Below are positions 16,423-25,646 of a stretch of 64,000 bases of DNA, piece after piece (positions within the stretch are counted from its first letter, which is position 1; every line of letters begins with the position of its first letter). Source of the DNA: Sphingobacteriales bacterium. Its GTDB lineage: Bacteria > Bacteroidota > Bacteroidia > Chitinophagales > JADIYW01. Under the pieces are notes generated by a model, which was not told the DNA's origin, searched no databases, and worked only from the letters and a program-made list of their open reading frames with translations. The stretch spans positions 186,001 through 250,000 of the forward strand of contig CP064984.1 of the NCBI GenBank assembly GCA_016699615.1, written 5' to 3'. The translations under genes and the position numbers were made by a program.

Positions 16423-17721
16423 TTAATCTAAAGTTTTGATTTTTTCAAACATATTCATTCTTGCATAGATTTCTTTTAAGGCACTTTTTATTTGCACTAA
16501 ATTTTTATCCATACTGTATGCTTTTTCAAAATATGGCATTGCTTTATTAAACAATGCGTTTCTTTTTGCTTGAATTAATTCATATTTCAAATTCTCATTT
16601 ACTTTAGATACTTTTTCTTTTAATGCATTTTTATCATTTGCATAATTATTAAAACTATTAATTAATGCTGATAAGTTTTGTTCTTTCAATGCTGCTTTTA
16701 TTTCATCTAAAGTAACAATGTCTGTTGCAACAAATTCTGCAATCGTACTGTCTAATCTTGCTGGCGTATCATCATTAATTACTTTATTAATTTCTACTGC
16801 TTTATTAAAATACATGGCGCCTGCATTAAACATAGCATCAGTATATTTTGGATTATTTTCTATTGCTTTGTCGTAGTATTTTATAGCCTCATGATATCTT
16901 TGTAATTGCTCATTCAACACTGCCATATTAAATAATAAAGTTGGATTATTTGGGTCAGTTTTCAATGCATTATTTATCTCTGCAACTGCTTCGTCTGTTT
17001 TGTTGTTTTGTATATAGTAATTTAGTTTAGATACTTGTAGTGATTTGCTATCTGGAAACATTTTTAAACCTTCATCTAATGTACTTAAGAACTTAGGATT
17101 GTTATCTTGTTGATATAAATCTACTAATGTTTCGTATACAACTTTGTTTTTGTATTTTAATGCAACCAATCTCTCTAATAAATGAATAGACTCTTTTTTT
17201 AATCCACCATTGTGTGCTGCCAATGATGTTGCATAGATTGCACTAGTATCTATTGTTTTAGTTAAATTGTTTTTAGTAAGGAAATCATTAAGCACAACTG
17301 CTTCATTAAATTTAAGATATGCTTCTGCCCATTTTTCGCTTTCAAATCTTGACAAACCTTCTGTGAAAAAGTAAGAACCAATTTGCTCTTAAGATGGTGC
17401 TACTGCATTTTTCTTTTTTGGATTTGTTTCTAATTCATACGCTTTTAGGTAAGTTGCTTTTGCATCTTCTAAAGCTGTTGGCGTTTGTGTAAAAAATATC
17501 TTTCCTTCATAAATTGATTTATAGATATCTCCTTTTAGTTGCCATGCTTTTACTGTTTGTTGCGTTTCTGCATCAGTCAAAGCTTCATCTATATTTTTTT
17601 TTGCTTCTTGAATTTTGCCTTCTGTTAATGCAAATTGAGCGCTATTTACCTTTCCTTTCTGTGCAAATGTGCTTACAGAAACTAGTAATAACATTAATAA
17701 AATTAAATTGATTTTCTTCAT
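16423..17721 (-). pseudogene. Periplasmic TPR protein interrupted by an in-frame stop
   Basis: A signal peptide (MKKINLILLMLLLVSVSTFA) and TPR repeats run from 17721. The frame is stopped by TAA at 17389-17391 after NAVAPS, then continues in the same frame with EQIGSYFFTEGLSRFESEKW to 16423. The part after the stop has clear TPR units (NNPTLLFNMAVLNEQLQRYHEAIKYYDKA). One base change (for example CAA or GAA to TAA) explains the break, so the full product would be about 432 residues. It starts 1 bp after the gyrA stop and is probably co-transcribed. It may be a true nonsense mutation, a sequence error or, less likely, two proteins, the second starting at TTG 17355. Confidence 0.8.
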
Positions 17722-17722
17722 A

Positions 17723-20287
17723 TTATTCTTTATTATCGTTTATTTCAGAATTAGATTCATTATTTTCTACAGAATTATTGTCAATTTCTGTGCCATTTTC
17801 ATTTTCCTCTTCTTCCTCATGTTGTATTTTTGTTACAGCAGCAATAGCATCACCATCTTTTAATTTTATTAAGCTCACACCTTGTGTATTTCTACCCATT
17901 GTTCTTACATTGCTCAAGCCAATTCTGATGGTTAATCCAGATTTATTGATGATCATTAAATCATTTTCATCTGTTACTGCATTTATAGCAATTAACTCTC
18001 CTGTTTTGTCTGTAATATTTAATGTAGTAACACCTTTTCCGCCTCTTGATGTAATTCTATAGTCTTCTAACAATGAACGTTTGCCGTAGCCATTTTCAGA
18101 CACTACCATTATATCTTCTGGACTTTCTGCTGTTGTATCTACGCAAACCATACCTATTAGTTCATCTGCTTCGCCACGTAAGGTAATACCACGCACACCT
18201 GAGCCAGTTCTTCCTATTGCTCTTGCTTCGCTTTCATCGAAACGCACTGCACGACCAGATTTTGAACCTAAAATAATTTGGCATTTGCCATTTGTAATTG
18301 CTGCGGTTACCAACTCGTCTCCTTCTCTTACTGTAATTGCATTTACACCATTTTGTCTTGGTCTTGAGTATTCTCTTAATGATGTTTTCTTTACAGTACC
18401 TTTTTTAGTTGCCATAATAATAAAATGTGAATCTAAAACTTCATCACTTTTTAAATCTGCAACATTAATGAATGCTTTTACGTTGTCATCTTGAGTAATA
18501 TTGATAATATTTTGTATTGGTCTACCTTTTGATGTTTTATTGCCTTCAGGAATTTCATATACTTTTAGCCAATAGCATTTGCCTTGCTCTGTAAATAGCA
18601 ACAGATAATTGTGCGTAGATGCTACGAAAATATGTTCTATAAAGTCTTCATCACGTGTTTTGCCACCAACTGATCCTTTTCCACCTCTGTTTTGTCTTTT
18701 ATATTCATCTAAAGATGTACGTTTTACATAACCTAAGTGCGAAATAGTAACTACCATTTCTTCTTCTGCTATCATATCTTCGTAAGAAATATCATCGCCA
18801 TAAGTAACTATTTCCGAACGTCTTTCATCACCGTATTTCTTTTTTACTTCAGCAAGTTCTTCTCTTATTATTTCAAATCTCAGTTCTATTTTAGCTAAAA
18901 TATTTTTCAATTTAGCTATCAATTCCATAATTTGTCTATACTCTTCTTTAATTTTTTCGATTTCCATTCCTGTTAATCTTTGCAATTGCAAAGCAAGAAT
19001 TGCTTTTGCCTGAATTTCAGATAATTGAAAACGATTCATTAAGTTATCTTTCGCTTCTTCAGGATTTTTAGAATCTCTAATTAATTGAATAACTTCATCA
19101 GTAATAGATTTATTTTCTAAAACAATCATGAAGCCTTCTAATATATGTGCTCTTTTTTCTGCTTGTTCTAACTCAAATTGAGTTCTTCTTGTAACTACTT
19201 CTAATCTAAAATCTACGAAATGCTTAATCATATCCTTTAGATTCAGCATTTGTGGTCTACCATTTACAAGTGCTATATTGTTTGTACTAAAACTTGTTTG
19301 TAGTGGTGTATAGATGTATAAATTATTTAATACAACATTGGGAATTGCATCTCTTTTTAAATCGAATACAATACGCAAACCATCTTTGTCTGATTCGTCT
19401 CTAATTTCTGCAATACCATCAATTTTCTTTTCATTTACCAACTCAGCAGCTCTAGTTGTAATCATTTTTGGCTGAACTTGATATGGTATTTCAGTAATAA
19501 TAATTTGAGTTCTGCTATCTTTGTTTTCTTCAATGGTAGCTTTTCCACGTACTCTTATCTTTCCTCTTCCTGTTCTAAATGCTTCTTTTACACCTTCGTA
19601 GCCATAAATAGTACCACCTGTTGGAAAGTCTGGTGCTTTGATGTATTGCATTAACTCGTCAATGGTAATATCATTATTGTCTATGTATGCAATTGTTCCA
19701 TCAATAACTTCTGCTAAATTGTGTGGCAACATATTGGTAGCCATACCTACTGCAATACCTGATGCACCGTTTACTAAAAGTTGTGGTATTCTTGTTGGTA
19801 AAACTGTTGGCTCTTGTAATGAATCGTCGAAGTTGTTTTGGAAATCTACTGTATTTTTATCAATATCTTCGAGCATATCCTCAGCAATTTTCTTAAATCT
19901 TGCTTCGGTATAACGCATTGCTGCTGGTGGATCACCATCTATAGAACCAAAGTTACCTTGACCATCTACCATTGGATAACGTAAACTCCAAGGTTGTGCC
20001 ATACGTACCATGGTATCGTACACTGAACTGTCGCCGTGCGGATGGTATTTACCTAAAACCTCTCCTACTATACGTGCTGATTTTTTGTATGGTTTATTGG
20101 ATGCTAAACCAAGGTCTAACATTCCATATAAAACTCTTCTGTGTACTGGTTTTAAGCCGTCTCTAACATCTGGTAGAGCACGAGAAACGATAACAGACAT
20201 AGAGTAATCTATGTAAGCTGTTTTCATTTGGTCTTCTATGTTAATTGGGATAACTCTGGGCAAATTTTCGTCTAATTCTTCTGACAT
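17723..20287 (-). CDS. gyrA: DNA gyrase subunit A
   Basis: 854 residues. The N-terminal breakage-reunion domain has the catalytic Tyr in PAAMRYTEARF and the quinolone region HPHGDSSVYDTMVRMAQPW, where Ser is retained, as in sensitive enzymes. The C-terminal beta-pinwheel contains the GyrA box RQNRGGKG near residue 530, which separates it from ParC. It ends in an acidic, Asn/Glu-rich tail. It forms the A2B2 gyrase that introduces negative supercoils. The TPR gene follows with a 1-bp gap. Confidence 0.98.
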   Translation of the reverse strand: MSEELDENLPRVIPINIEDQMKTAYIDYSMSVIVSRALPDVRDGLKPVHRRVLYGMLDLGLASNKPYKKSARIVGEVLGKYHPHGDSSVYDTMVRMAQPWSLRYPMVDGQGNFGSIDGDPPAAMRYTEARFKKIAEDMLEDIDKNTVDFQNNFDDSLQEPTVLPTRIPQLLVNGASGIAVGMATNMLPHNLAEVIDGTIAYIDNNDITIDELMQYIKAPDFPTGGTIYGYEGVKEAFRTGRGKIRVRGKATIEENKDSRTQIIITEIPYQVQPKMITTRAAELVNEKKIDGIAEIRDESDKDGLRIVFDLKRDAIPNVVLNNLYIYTPLQTSFSTNNIALVNGRPQMLNLKDMIKHFVDFRLEVVTRRTQFELEQAEKRAHILEGFMIVLENKSITDEVIQLIRDSKNPEEAKDNLMNRFQLSEIQAKAILALQLQRLTGMEIEKIKEEYRQIMELIAKLKNILAKIELRFEIIREELAEVKKKYGDERRSEIVTYGDDISYEDMIAEEEMVVTISHLGYVKRTSLDEYKRQNRGGKGSVGGKTRDEDFIEHIFVASTHNYLLLFTEQGKCYWLKVYEIPEGNKTSKGRPIQNIINITQDDNVKAFINVADLKSDEVLDSHFIIMATKKGTVKKTSLREYSRPRQNGVNAITVREGDELVTAAITNGKCQIILGSKSGRAVRFDESEARAIGRTGSGVRGITLRGEADELIGMVCVDTTAESPEDIMVVSENGYGKRSLLEDYRITSRGGKGVTTLNITDKTGELIAINAVTDENDLMIINKSGLTIRIGLSNVRTMGRNTQGVSLIKLKDGDAIAAVTKIQHEEEEENENGTEIDNNSVENNESNSEINDNKE

Positions 20288-20462
20288 AATTTATACTGTT
20301 ATTTAAACGACCAAGATACAAAAAAGTTATGAGATTTTTAAATTAGATATCCACAAAAAATACCTTATTTTTCTATACTTTTAACATCTATTGGGTAAAA
20401 ATAATCATGACAAAAAATGTCTTAAAAATTAACTAAATAAACTACTATTTACTTGCTATGGT
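20288..20462. other. Intergenic region between gyrA and the glycosyltransferase gene
   Basis: 175 bp, AT-rich. It should hold the gyrA promoter on the minus strand, but I see only weak matches to TAnnTTTG. No gene seen. Confidence 0.5.
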
Positions 20463-21494
20463 TTAAAACTTTAATTTGCTAAATATTTTATTGTTTTTGA
20501 CAAAATACTCGTACAAAATACTTTTGGGATATATGCCTACTTTATTGATAGCAGAGATTTTGTTTGTTTCAATAAAATTTTCGTTTGCCAGTCGTTTTTG
20601 GTCGTATGTTGCAATTTCATTTTTATATTCTTTAATTGCATTTAATATGGCTTTTGCTTCTTCTTTATTTCCTTTTATATATGCAACAAATGCTGCTAAT
20701 CTATCTAAAAAGTTTCTTGAAAAATAAATTGTATTTAATTCCTTAGAACTTAGATTTTTTCTGAGCATAAATCTATTATTTCTAAAGTTTAAGAATGTTT
20801 TTCTTGGATTTGATTTATTTAAAGTGCCTCCACCAACATGATACACCACACTTTTATGCGCATACATTATTTTGTAGCCTAAGTTTTTTATACGCCAACA
20901 CAAATCAATTTCTTCCATATGTGCAAAAAAATCGGCATCAAAACCACCTACACGATGAAATATATCTGCTCTGATAAAAAGACAGGCACCACTTGCCCAA
21001 AATATCTCAGAATTGTAATCATATTGTCCTTTGTCTTGCTCTACTGTATCAAATATTCTTCCTCTGCAAAATGGATAGCCAAATTTATCTATAAATCCGC
21101 CAGCAGCACCTGCGTACTCAAATTCTGATTTATTGTGATAAGCTAATAATTTGGGTTGCGCCGCAGCAACCTGTTCATCATCAAATATTGGCAATAAATT
21201 TTCTATCCAGTTTTTACATACTTCTACATCAGAATTTAACAAACAATATATATCTGCTTTTATATGTTTTAATGCCTCATTATAACCACCAGCATATCCT
21301 GTATTATTTTCATTCTGAATAATTGTTATTTGTGGGAATTTATTTTTTATAAAATCGATAGAATCATCAGTAGATGCATTGTCTGCAATTATTATTTCTG
21401 CCTCTGGATAAGTGGTATGCTGAATAACGTTTGGCAAGAACTTCTCTAGCCAATTCTTTCCATTATAATTTAATATTACAATTGCAACTTTCAA
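20463..21494 (-). CDS. Family 2 glycosyltransferase
   Basis: 343 residues from a TTG start. The GT-A fold is clear: VAIVILNYNGKNWLEKFLP, the nucleotide-sugar region IIADNASTDDSIDFI, the metal-binding stretch YCLLNSDVEV in place of DxD, and the acceptor region FFAHMEEIDLCWRIKNLGYKI. It resembles rhamnosyltransferase-like GT2 enzymes that build surface polysaccharide, and has no membrane segments. It stands alone between gyrA and the repeat island, so its pathway cannot be told. Confidence 0.9.
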   Translation of the reverse strand: MKVAIVILNYNGKNWLEKFLPNVIQHTTYPEAEIIIADNASTDDSIDFIKNKFPQITIIQNENNTGYAGGYNEALKHIKADIYCLLNSDVEVCKNWIENLLPIFDDEQVAAAQPKLLAYHNKSEFEYAGAAGGFIDKFGYPFCRGRIFDTVEQDKGQYDYNSEIFWASGACLFIRADIFHRVGGFDADFFAHMEEIDLCWRIKNLGYKIMYAHKSVVYHVGGGTLNKSNPRKTFLNFRNNRFMLRKNLSSKELNTIYFSRNFLDRLAAFVAYIKGNKEEAKAILNAIKEYKNEIATYDQKRLANENFIETNKISAINKVGIYPKSILYEYFVKNNKIFSKLKF

Positions 21495-21629
21495 AATAGA
21501 TAATGTACTAATATAGAAAATATTTTCAATTTTACTTGTGACTTATGCATATCTCAACATAGTTTTATTTTGATGGTAGTAGATGTTTTTAGAACGATAC
21601 TTATTGTATTTACTTTTTTCTTGATAAAA

Positions 21630-21964
21630 TATTTGCATTTACTTTCTTTGTCTTGATACAAGAATGTAATACTTACTTTTTTTCTTGATAAAAAAAGTAA
21701 CAAAAAAATCAAGTTCAAGCTGAGGCACTTTGCCATGCTCTTGGCTTCAGCTCGAAAAATCTTACTTCTTTAAATCATCTTGTTGGTTTTGTTTGTGCTT
21801 GTTTAGTGTTTGTATTATAACATAAATATCTTGCTGTGTCTTTTTTGCACGATGATTTCAGCCGTTTCGATTTTTCTTCGCCACGTGCTAACGCTTGAAC
21901 GTTCTTTATGCAAAACTTTCTTTACGCTCGACTCATATTTTCTTAACGCTATTTTTCTGATGCC
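21630..21964. repeat. 0.33-kb direct repeat, left copy
   Basis: The sequence from ATTTGCATTTACTTTCTTTG to TTAACGCTATTTTTCTGATG recurs at 23063-23383 with a few substitutions and one gap of about 30 bp. It contains short inverted repeats (for example around the run TTCTTGATAAAAAAAGTAAC) and a motif ending in CGCTTGAACGTT that recurs at 21998-22042 and in part near 23420. The two copies bracket the XRE/toxin-antitoxin cassette. Confidence 0.8.
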
Positions 21965-22126
21965 AATTTCTTTTTCTTATATCAGAATATAATTTCAAGC
22001 GTTTCGATTATTATTCGTCACGTACTGACGCTTGAACGTTTTATAGCATAAATGCTGTAGAGGTTGTTTCGCTTGTTTTTTTGTTGTTAATATAAACACT
22101 CAATATTTTCTATTTTATCCACAATA
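21965..22126. other. Degenerate repeat pieces before the XRE gene
   Basis: It holds a further partial copy of the repeat motif (GCGTTTCGATTATTATTCGT...CGCTTGAACGTT) and a short TATAGCATAAATGCTGTAGA segment that recurs near 23912-23935. No gene seen. Confidence 0.5.
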
Positions 22127-22157
22127 TTGTATATTGTATTTCTTATCGTTACTTTTG
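22127..22157 (+). promoter_or_regulatory. Bacteroidota promoter of the XRE gene, leaderless arrangement
   Basis: TTG at 22127-22129, then exactly 20 bp, then TACTTTTG at 22150-22157. The ATG at 22162 follows four bases after the box, so the start of transcription should coincide with the start codon. Confidence 0.7.
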
Positions 22158-22161
22158 TACA

Positions 22162-22530
22162 ATGAATATTGCAGAAAATATTAAAAAAATTAGAGTATCT
22201 AAAGGACTTAAACAAATTGAAGTTGCTAATTTTATTGGTGTAGATAAATCTGCATATAGTAAAATTGAAAAAGGGCTAAGAGCTATTACTATTGATGAAC
22301 TTCAAAAAATGGCTCAGCTTTTTAATACTACAACTGACCAAATTATTAATTATGACGGTCAAATTCCTAAAGAAATATCTATTGAAGACAAGAACACAAC
22401 AGAACAAATTAGACTAATTCAACAATTGGAAGAAGAAGATAAACAGACTGTTTTTAAAATTATTGATAAAATGCTCACAACTAAACGATTTAAAACTTTC
22501 TTTGAACAAAATTTACAAACAGCTAAATAA
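22162..22530 (+). CDS. XRE-family helix-turn-helix regulator
   Basis: 122 residues with an N-terminal HTH (IAENIKKIRVSKGLKQIEVANFIGVDKSAYSKIEKG), then a linker and a C-terminal helical part (LIQQLEEEDKQTVFKIIDKM). It starts the cassette and lies 8 bp before the antitoxin gene, so it probably controls the toxin-antitoxin operon or takes part in it. The predicted transcript is leaderless. Confidence 0.88.
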   Translation: MNIAENIKKIRVSKGLKQIEVANFIGVDKSAYSKIEKGLRAITIDELQKMAQLFNTTTDQIINYDGQIPKEISIEDKNTTEQIRLIQQLEEEDKQTVFKIIDKMLTTKRFKTFFEQNLQTAK

Positions 22531-22538
22531 TATCAATT

Positions 22539-22757
22539 ATGAAAACTATTAATATTAAAGCATATACAGATGACAGTTCACAAATTGATGCACTAAAAGC
22601 ATTTATGACTGCCCTTAAAATAAAATTTGAACTTACTAACGAAAAACCTTATAACCCTGAATTTGTAAACAAAATATTGGAAAGTAAAAAACAAGTTGCT
22701 GATGCTAAAGTTACTCGTGTAAAAAAAGAAGATTTAAATAAATTTCTTGGCATATAA
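22539..22757 (+). CDS. Antitoxin of YoeB/Txe-type pair
   Basis: 72 residues: MKTINIKAYTDDSSQIDAL..., with a C-terminal tail (VADAKVTRVKKEDLNKFLGI) like the toxin-binding tails of Bacteroidota Phd/Axe-type antitoxins. The stop codon overlaps the toxin start (TAATG), which is the usual translational coupling in these operons. The family name is by resemblance and context; no DNA-binding motif is certain. Confidence 0.75.
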   Translation: MKTINIKAYTDDSSQIDALKAFMTALKIKFELTNEKPYNPEFVNKILESKKQVADAKVTRVKKEDLNKFLGI

Positions 22758-23021
22758 TGGGCTACCATCTAGATTTTTCTAAGCAGTCTATTGATGATAT
22801 TGATTTATAAAAAATCTGGGAATATTGCTATCCTTAAAAAAATACATGCTTTGTTATTAGAACTTACTGAACATCCTTTTACTGGAACTGGAAAGCCAGA
22901 ACCACTTAAATATGAACACGCTGGTTTATGGTCGCGTAGAATTAATAAAGAACATAGACTTGTTTACTCTGTTCAAGATGATACTGTTGTTATTGTTCTT
23001 TCTGCTAAAGGACATTACTAA
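22757..23021 (+). pseudogene. YoeB/Txe-family toxin with an N-terminal frameshift
   Basis: The coupled ATG at 22757 opens MGYHLDFSKQSIDDIDL and stops at 22806-22808. The rest of the toxin continues in another frame (YKKSGNIAILKKIHALLLELTEHPFTGTGKPEPLKYEHAGLWSR...). The YoeB active-site region is intact: GKPEPLKY, WSRRINKEHRLVY and the C-terminal His-Tyr (AKGHY). The two halves join to a normal-length mRNA interferase if two bases are restored near GATTTATAAAAAA. Either the toxin is inactive or a shorter form starts at the ATG at 22791. The cassette lies between 0.33-kb direct repeats. Confidence 0.75.
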
Positions 23022-23062
23022 TATTTTACAAAACCTCATATTTTTTTTGTATTTATTTCAAG

Positions 23063-23383
23063 TATTTGCATTTACTTTCTTTGTCTTGATACAAGAGTGT
23101 AATACTTACTTTTTTTCTTGATAAAAAAAGTAACAAAAAAATCAAGTTCAAGCTGAGGCACTTTGCCATGCTCTTGGCTTCAGCTCGAAAAATCTTACTT
23201 CTTTAAATCATCTTGTTGGTTTTGTTTGTGCTTGTTTAGTGTTTGTATTATAACATAAATATCTTGCTGAGTCTTTTTTTGCACGATGATTTCAGTCGTT
23301 TCGTTTTTTCTTCGCCACGTGCTGACGCTTGAACGTTCTTTTATTTTATTCTTTATTTTCTTAACGCTATTTTTCTGATGCCA
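23063..23383. repeat. 0.33-kb direct repeat, right copy
   Basis: Near-identical to 21630-21964 in the same orientation, apart from a 30-bp gap and scattered substitutions. Recombination between the two copies would excise the XRE/toxin-antitoxin cassette. Small ORFs read from this copy have no protein-like composition. Confidence 0.8.
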
Positions 23384-23458
23384 TGATAGTCGACGGTCGA
23401 CAGTCAGCTGAGTGTTGACGCTTGAACATTTTATAAATTTATTCTTGAAATTGCTTAA

Positions 23459-23530
23459 TGTCATTGCCTTGAAAAAGGCAATCTTCTAATTCTAAGTAAT
23501 AATGAGATTACCACTTTCGTGGTAATGACA
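23459..23530. repeat. 72-bp two-hairpin element, copy A
   Basis: It begins TGTCATTGCC and ends GGTAATGACA, so its ends are imperfect inverted repeats. Inside are two hairpins, ATTGCCTT/AAGGCAAT and ATTACCAC/GTGGTAAT. The same element occurs at 24615-24685 and 27311-27382. Confidence 0.75.
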
Positions 23531-23951
23531 ATTTCTCTGCTATAATTTTAAACTTATTTCTTGATGAATTTTGTATTTACTTACTTTACCTTGGATAACA
23601 CCTGTTTGAGGCGAGGAAGTTTTAACTGGTAGTACTACCAATTATAAAATTTTAAAAACGGATAGCATAAATGCAAGAACAGTACGCAAGCAATATAACC
23701 AACAACAATGTTGTATAGCTTAGATGCTGAATTGAAGCTATATTTTATAGCAAACAAATTAAAAAATTTAAACTATTTATTTTAACCACGAAGTACGCAA
23801 AGTTGGCACTGAAATAAGACAAATAAATTAGCGCATACCAATAATTTTATACAACAAAAAATACTAACATATAAATACTTGATTTTTATTTATGTACGGA
23901 TAACCGAACACTTTATAGCATAAAAGCTGTAGAGGTTGCTGGGTTGTTTTT
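23531..23951. other. Non-coding repeat-island stretch
   Basis: AT-rich DNA with short repeat remnants (for example TATAGCATAAAAGCTGTAGA near 23914, related to 22042-22060). I see no gene or RNA gene. It lies just beyond the truncated end of the methyltransferase pseudogene. Confidence 0.5.
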
Positions 23952-23972
23952 ACGTTGGTTAAAAACCAACGT
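23952..23972. repeat. Perfect hairpin ACGTTGGTT/AACCAACGT
   Basis: Arms of 9 bp around a 3-base loop. The core GTTGGTT/AACCAAC is shared with the hairpin repeats at 24490, 25226, 25284, 25436 and 26942. It sits exactly where the methyltransferase pseudogene loses its reading frame. Confidence 0.65.
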
Positions 23973-23974
23973 GG

Positions 23975-24366
23975 GCGTGAGTCCCTTATAAATTTTTTGC
24001 TGTCGGAATGTGATAAATATGGCAAACAAAAACCGCAAATTATTCCGTCAAATTTAGTGTTGAGTTCGTTGATATTTCGGCTGTCCATAATGGAAAAACT
24101 TGCGGTGGGGTTATTCTTTTTCGCAAGTTCAATCATATTTGGAGCAATGTCAATTCCAAAAATGTCAAAATCGGGTCTTTGTGATAAAAGATATTTTGTG
24201 ATGTTCGCAGGTCCGCAACCAACTTCCAATATTTTTGAATTGTTTTTTTCAATGAATTACAGATAAAATCGTATGTTTCATTGTACAAATCCAAGTCCAT
24301 AAATTTGTCTTGATATTGTGAAGCAACCTTGTTCCAAGTATCAAAAGTTTCTTGATATTTATCCAT
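23975..24366 (-). pseudogene. Class I SAM methyltransferase, frameshifted and truncated
   Basis: It starts at 24366 (MDKYQETFDTWNKVASQYQDKF...). The frame shifts in an A7 run (24242-24248, T on the plus strand); removing one base joins it to KILEVGCGPANITKYLL, the SAM-binding motif I. Then come FDIFGIDIAPNMIELA and FDGIICGFCLPYLSHSDSKKFI, after which similarity ends at the hairpin at 23952. About half of a normal methyltransferase remains. It was translationally coupled to an upstream gene whose C-terminus survives (24359-24478). Non-functional. Confidence 0.75.
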
Positions 24367-24478
24367 TTTCGACAAGTTTTTCTTTTACACTTGTGTTAGC
24401 CAACAACGTAATTCCAAGCCAAAAGCTCGGTGCAAGTGCTATTGCAGGTATCATAAACGGAAAATAATAATTTTGAAA
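24359..24478 (-). pseudogene. C-terminal fragment of a membrane protein
   Basis: An open stretch of 39 codons reads FQNYYFPFMIPAIALAPSFW and LGITLLANTSVKEKLVENG, then stops overlapping the methyltransferase start (ATGGATAA). It looks like a final transmembrane segment plus tail. The 5' part is missing and is replaced by the hairpin repeat at 24490. Identity unknown. Confidence 0.5.
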
Positions 24479-24489
24479 ACCTGTCTGCC

Positions 24490-24512
24490 TTTGTTGGTTT
24501 TTAACCAACAAA
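24490..24512. repeat. Dispersed hairpin repeat, copy 1
   Basis: Perfect 10-bp arms TTTGTTGGTT/AACCAACAAA with a 3-base loop, followed by ACTACAAATT and a shared 3' flank (CATAAC...TCATTCAACTAATATAAT). Further copies are at 25226, 25284, 25436 and (degenerate) 26942. Confidence 0.75.
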
Positions 24513-24614
24513 CTACAAATTCTTCATAACGTCATTCAACTAATATAATATTTATTTTCTGGATTTATTACAAGTATTTGCATTTTCTTTCTTTGTCTTG
24601 ATGGAATTGTTTAA

Positions 24615-24685
24615 TGTCATTGCCTTGTAAAAGGCAATCTCCTAAATCTAAGTAATATGAGATTACCACTTTCGTGGTAATGACA
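24615..24685. repeat. 72-bp two-hairpin element, copy B
   Basis: Same element as 23459-23530, one base shorter. It lies downstream of the truncated MFS copy, just as copy C lies downstream of the intact MFS gene, so B and C were duplicated together with it. Confidence 0.75.
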
Positions 24686-24766
24686 ATAACATTTCTATAA
24701 TTTTAGACTTTATTTTCCTAACAACGTTTGCTTTTACGAAAAAACAACTTTTGTTTATTTATTAAA

Positions 24767-25220
24767 TTACTTAGTCTTTCCTATTTTATGTCCGACTGTG
24801 GCATAGAATAACAAATACAAATAGCACGGAATCATAATACAATAGGCTAATTGTAGGTTTCCTATAATGGTAGAAAACTGTGCGTACAATGGTGGTAATA
24901 CTGCACCACCTACGATGCCCATAATTAAAAATGCTGAGCCTATTTTTGTGAACTTTCCTAATTTCTCAATGGCTAATGGCCAAATTGCTGGCCACATTAC
25001 TGAATTTGAAAAACCTAATAGCATAAAACATACAATTGCTGTGCTTCCTTTTGTGAACATAGATAATACTACCAAAATTATACTTAAAACTGTAAGAAAC
25101 AGCATAGCTTTTTGCTGTGATATGAATTTTGGTATGGCTACAATATTAAATACATAGCCTGCCAATAATGCATAGCCTGTGTAGGTTGGGAAGTTTTTAG
25201 CCATATCTAGTTTATAACCT
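24767..25220 (-). pseudogene. 5'-truncated duplicate of the sugar MFS transporter gene
   Basis: The last about 150 codons of the intact transporter at 27464-28726 recur here with a single residue change (EKLGKF versus EKLGRF in 145 residues). The homology includes about 150 bp of downstream DNA with the two-hairpin element. At the 5' end it stops abruptly after GYKLDMAKNF, at the hairpin repeat at 25226. It encodes roughly the last four transmembrane segments and cannot work as a transporter. The near identity indicates a recent duplication. Confidence 0.88.
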
Positions 25221-25225
25221 CTGCC

Positions 25226-25248
25226 TTTGTTGGTTTTTAACCAACAAA
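25226..25248. repeat. Dispersed hairpin repeat, copy 2
   Basis: Arms TTTGTTGGTT/AACCAACAAA, followed by ACTACAAATTCCCATAACCT and TCATTCAACT. It marks the breakpoint of the truncated MFS copy. Confidence 0.75.
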
Positions 25249-25283
25249 CTACAAATTCCCATAACCTTCATTCAACTTCTGCC

Positions 25284-25306
25284 TTTGTTGGTTTTTAACC
25301 AACAAA
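25284..25306. repeat. Dispersed hairpin repeat, copy 3
   Basis: Identical hairpin 58 bp after copy 2, in the same orientation; the pair forms a short tandem array. The flank is shortened to ACTACAAA. Confidence 0.75.
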
Positions 25307-25315
25307 CTACAAAGC

Positions 25316-25432
25316 ATATAATCATAGCTATCTACTGTATTTGTTGCTTCGTAAAATGCTTTTCTTTTATCATTTTCTTCTTTTGATGCACCCCAGTAAA
25401 ACCACCCATAAGCCATTTGTCCCTCATGCGCT
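25316..25432 (-). pseudogene. Unidentified gene fragment between hairpin repeats
   Basis: On the minus strand an open stretch reads AHEGQMAYGWFYWGASKEE and NDKRKAFYEATNTVDSYDYM. Its composition is protein-like, but it has no start or stop of its own and ends at hairpin repeats on both sides. I do not recognise the family. Confidence 0.35.
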
Positions 25433-25435
25433 GTC

Positions 25436-25458
25436 TTTGTTGGTTTTTAACCAACAAA
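25436..25458. repeat. Dispersed hairpin repeat, copy 4
   Basis: Same arms as copies 1-3, with the long 3' flank (ACTACAAATTCCCATAACCT, TCATTCAACTAATATAATAT) shared with copies 1, 2 and 5. Confidence 0.75.
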
Positions 25459-25541
25459 CTACAAATTCCCATAACCTTCATTCAACTAATATAATATTTA
25501 TTTTTTGTATTTGTATTACTTTCCTTCGTGCATCTTGATGT

Positions 25542-25646
25542 TTAGCATCCTTTTGGCAATTCGGTATAATCGCAAAGACTATCAATCAACTTTGCTGTTT
25601 CTGATGAAAGCCTCTCTTCTTTTTGTAAGTATTCTTCTAATTTCAT
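25542..25646 (-). CDS. Short ORF (34 aa) coupled to the DUF1016 nuclease gene
   Basis: The ATG at 25646 overlaps the TGA of the upstream nuclease gene (ATGA), giving MKLEEYLQKEERLSSETAKL and then IDSLCDYTELPKGC. It is probably the start of a downstream gene that has been cut off by the repeat region. No recognisable domain. Confidence 0.35.
   Translation of the reverse strand: MKLEEYLQKEERLSSETAKLIDSLCDYTELPKGC

Noticed and set aside
23195..23464. 89-aa minus-strand ORF across the right direct repeat
   Set aside because: No domain or protein-like pattern; the corresponding part of the left repeat does not keep the frame.
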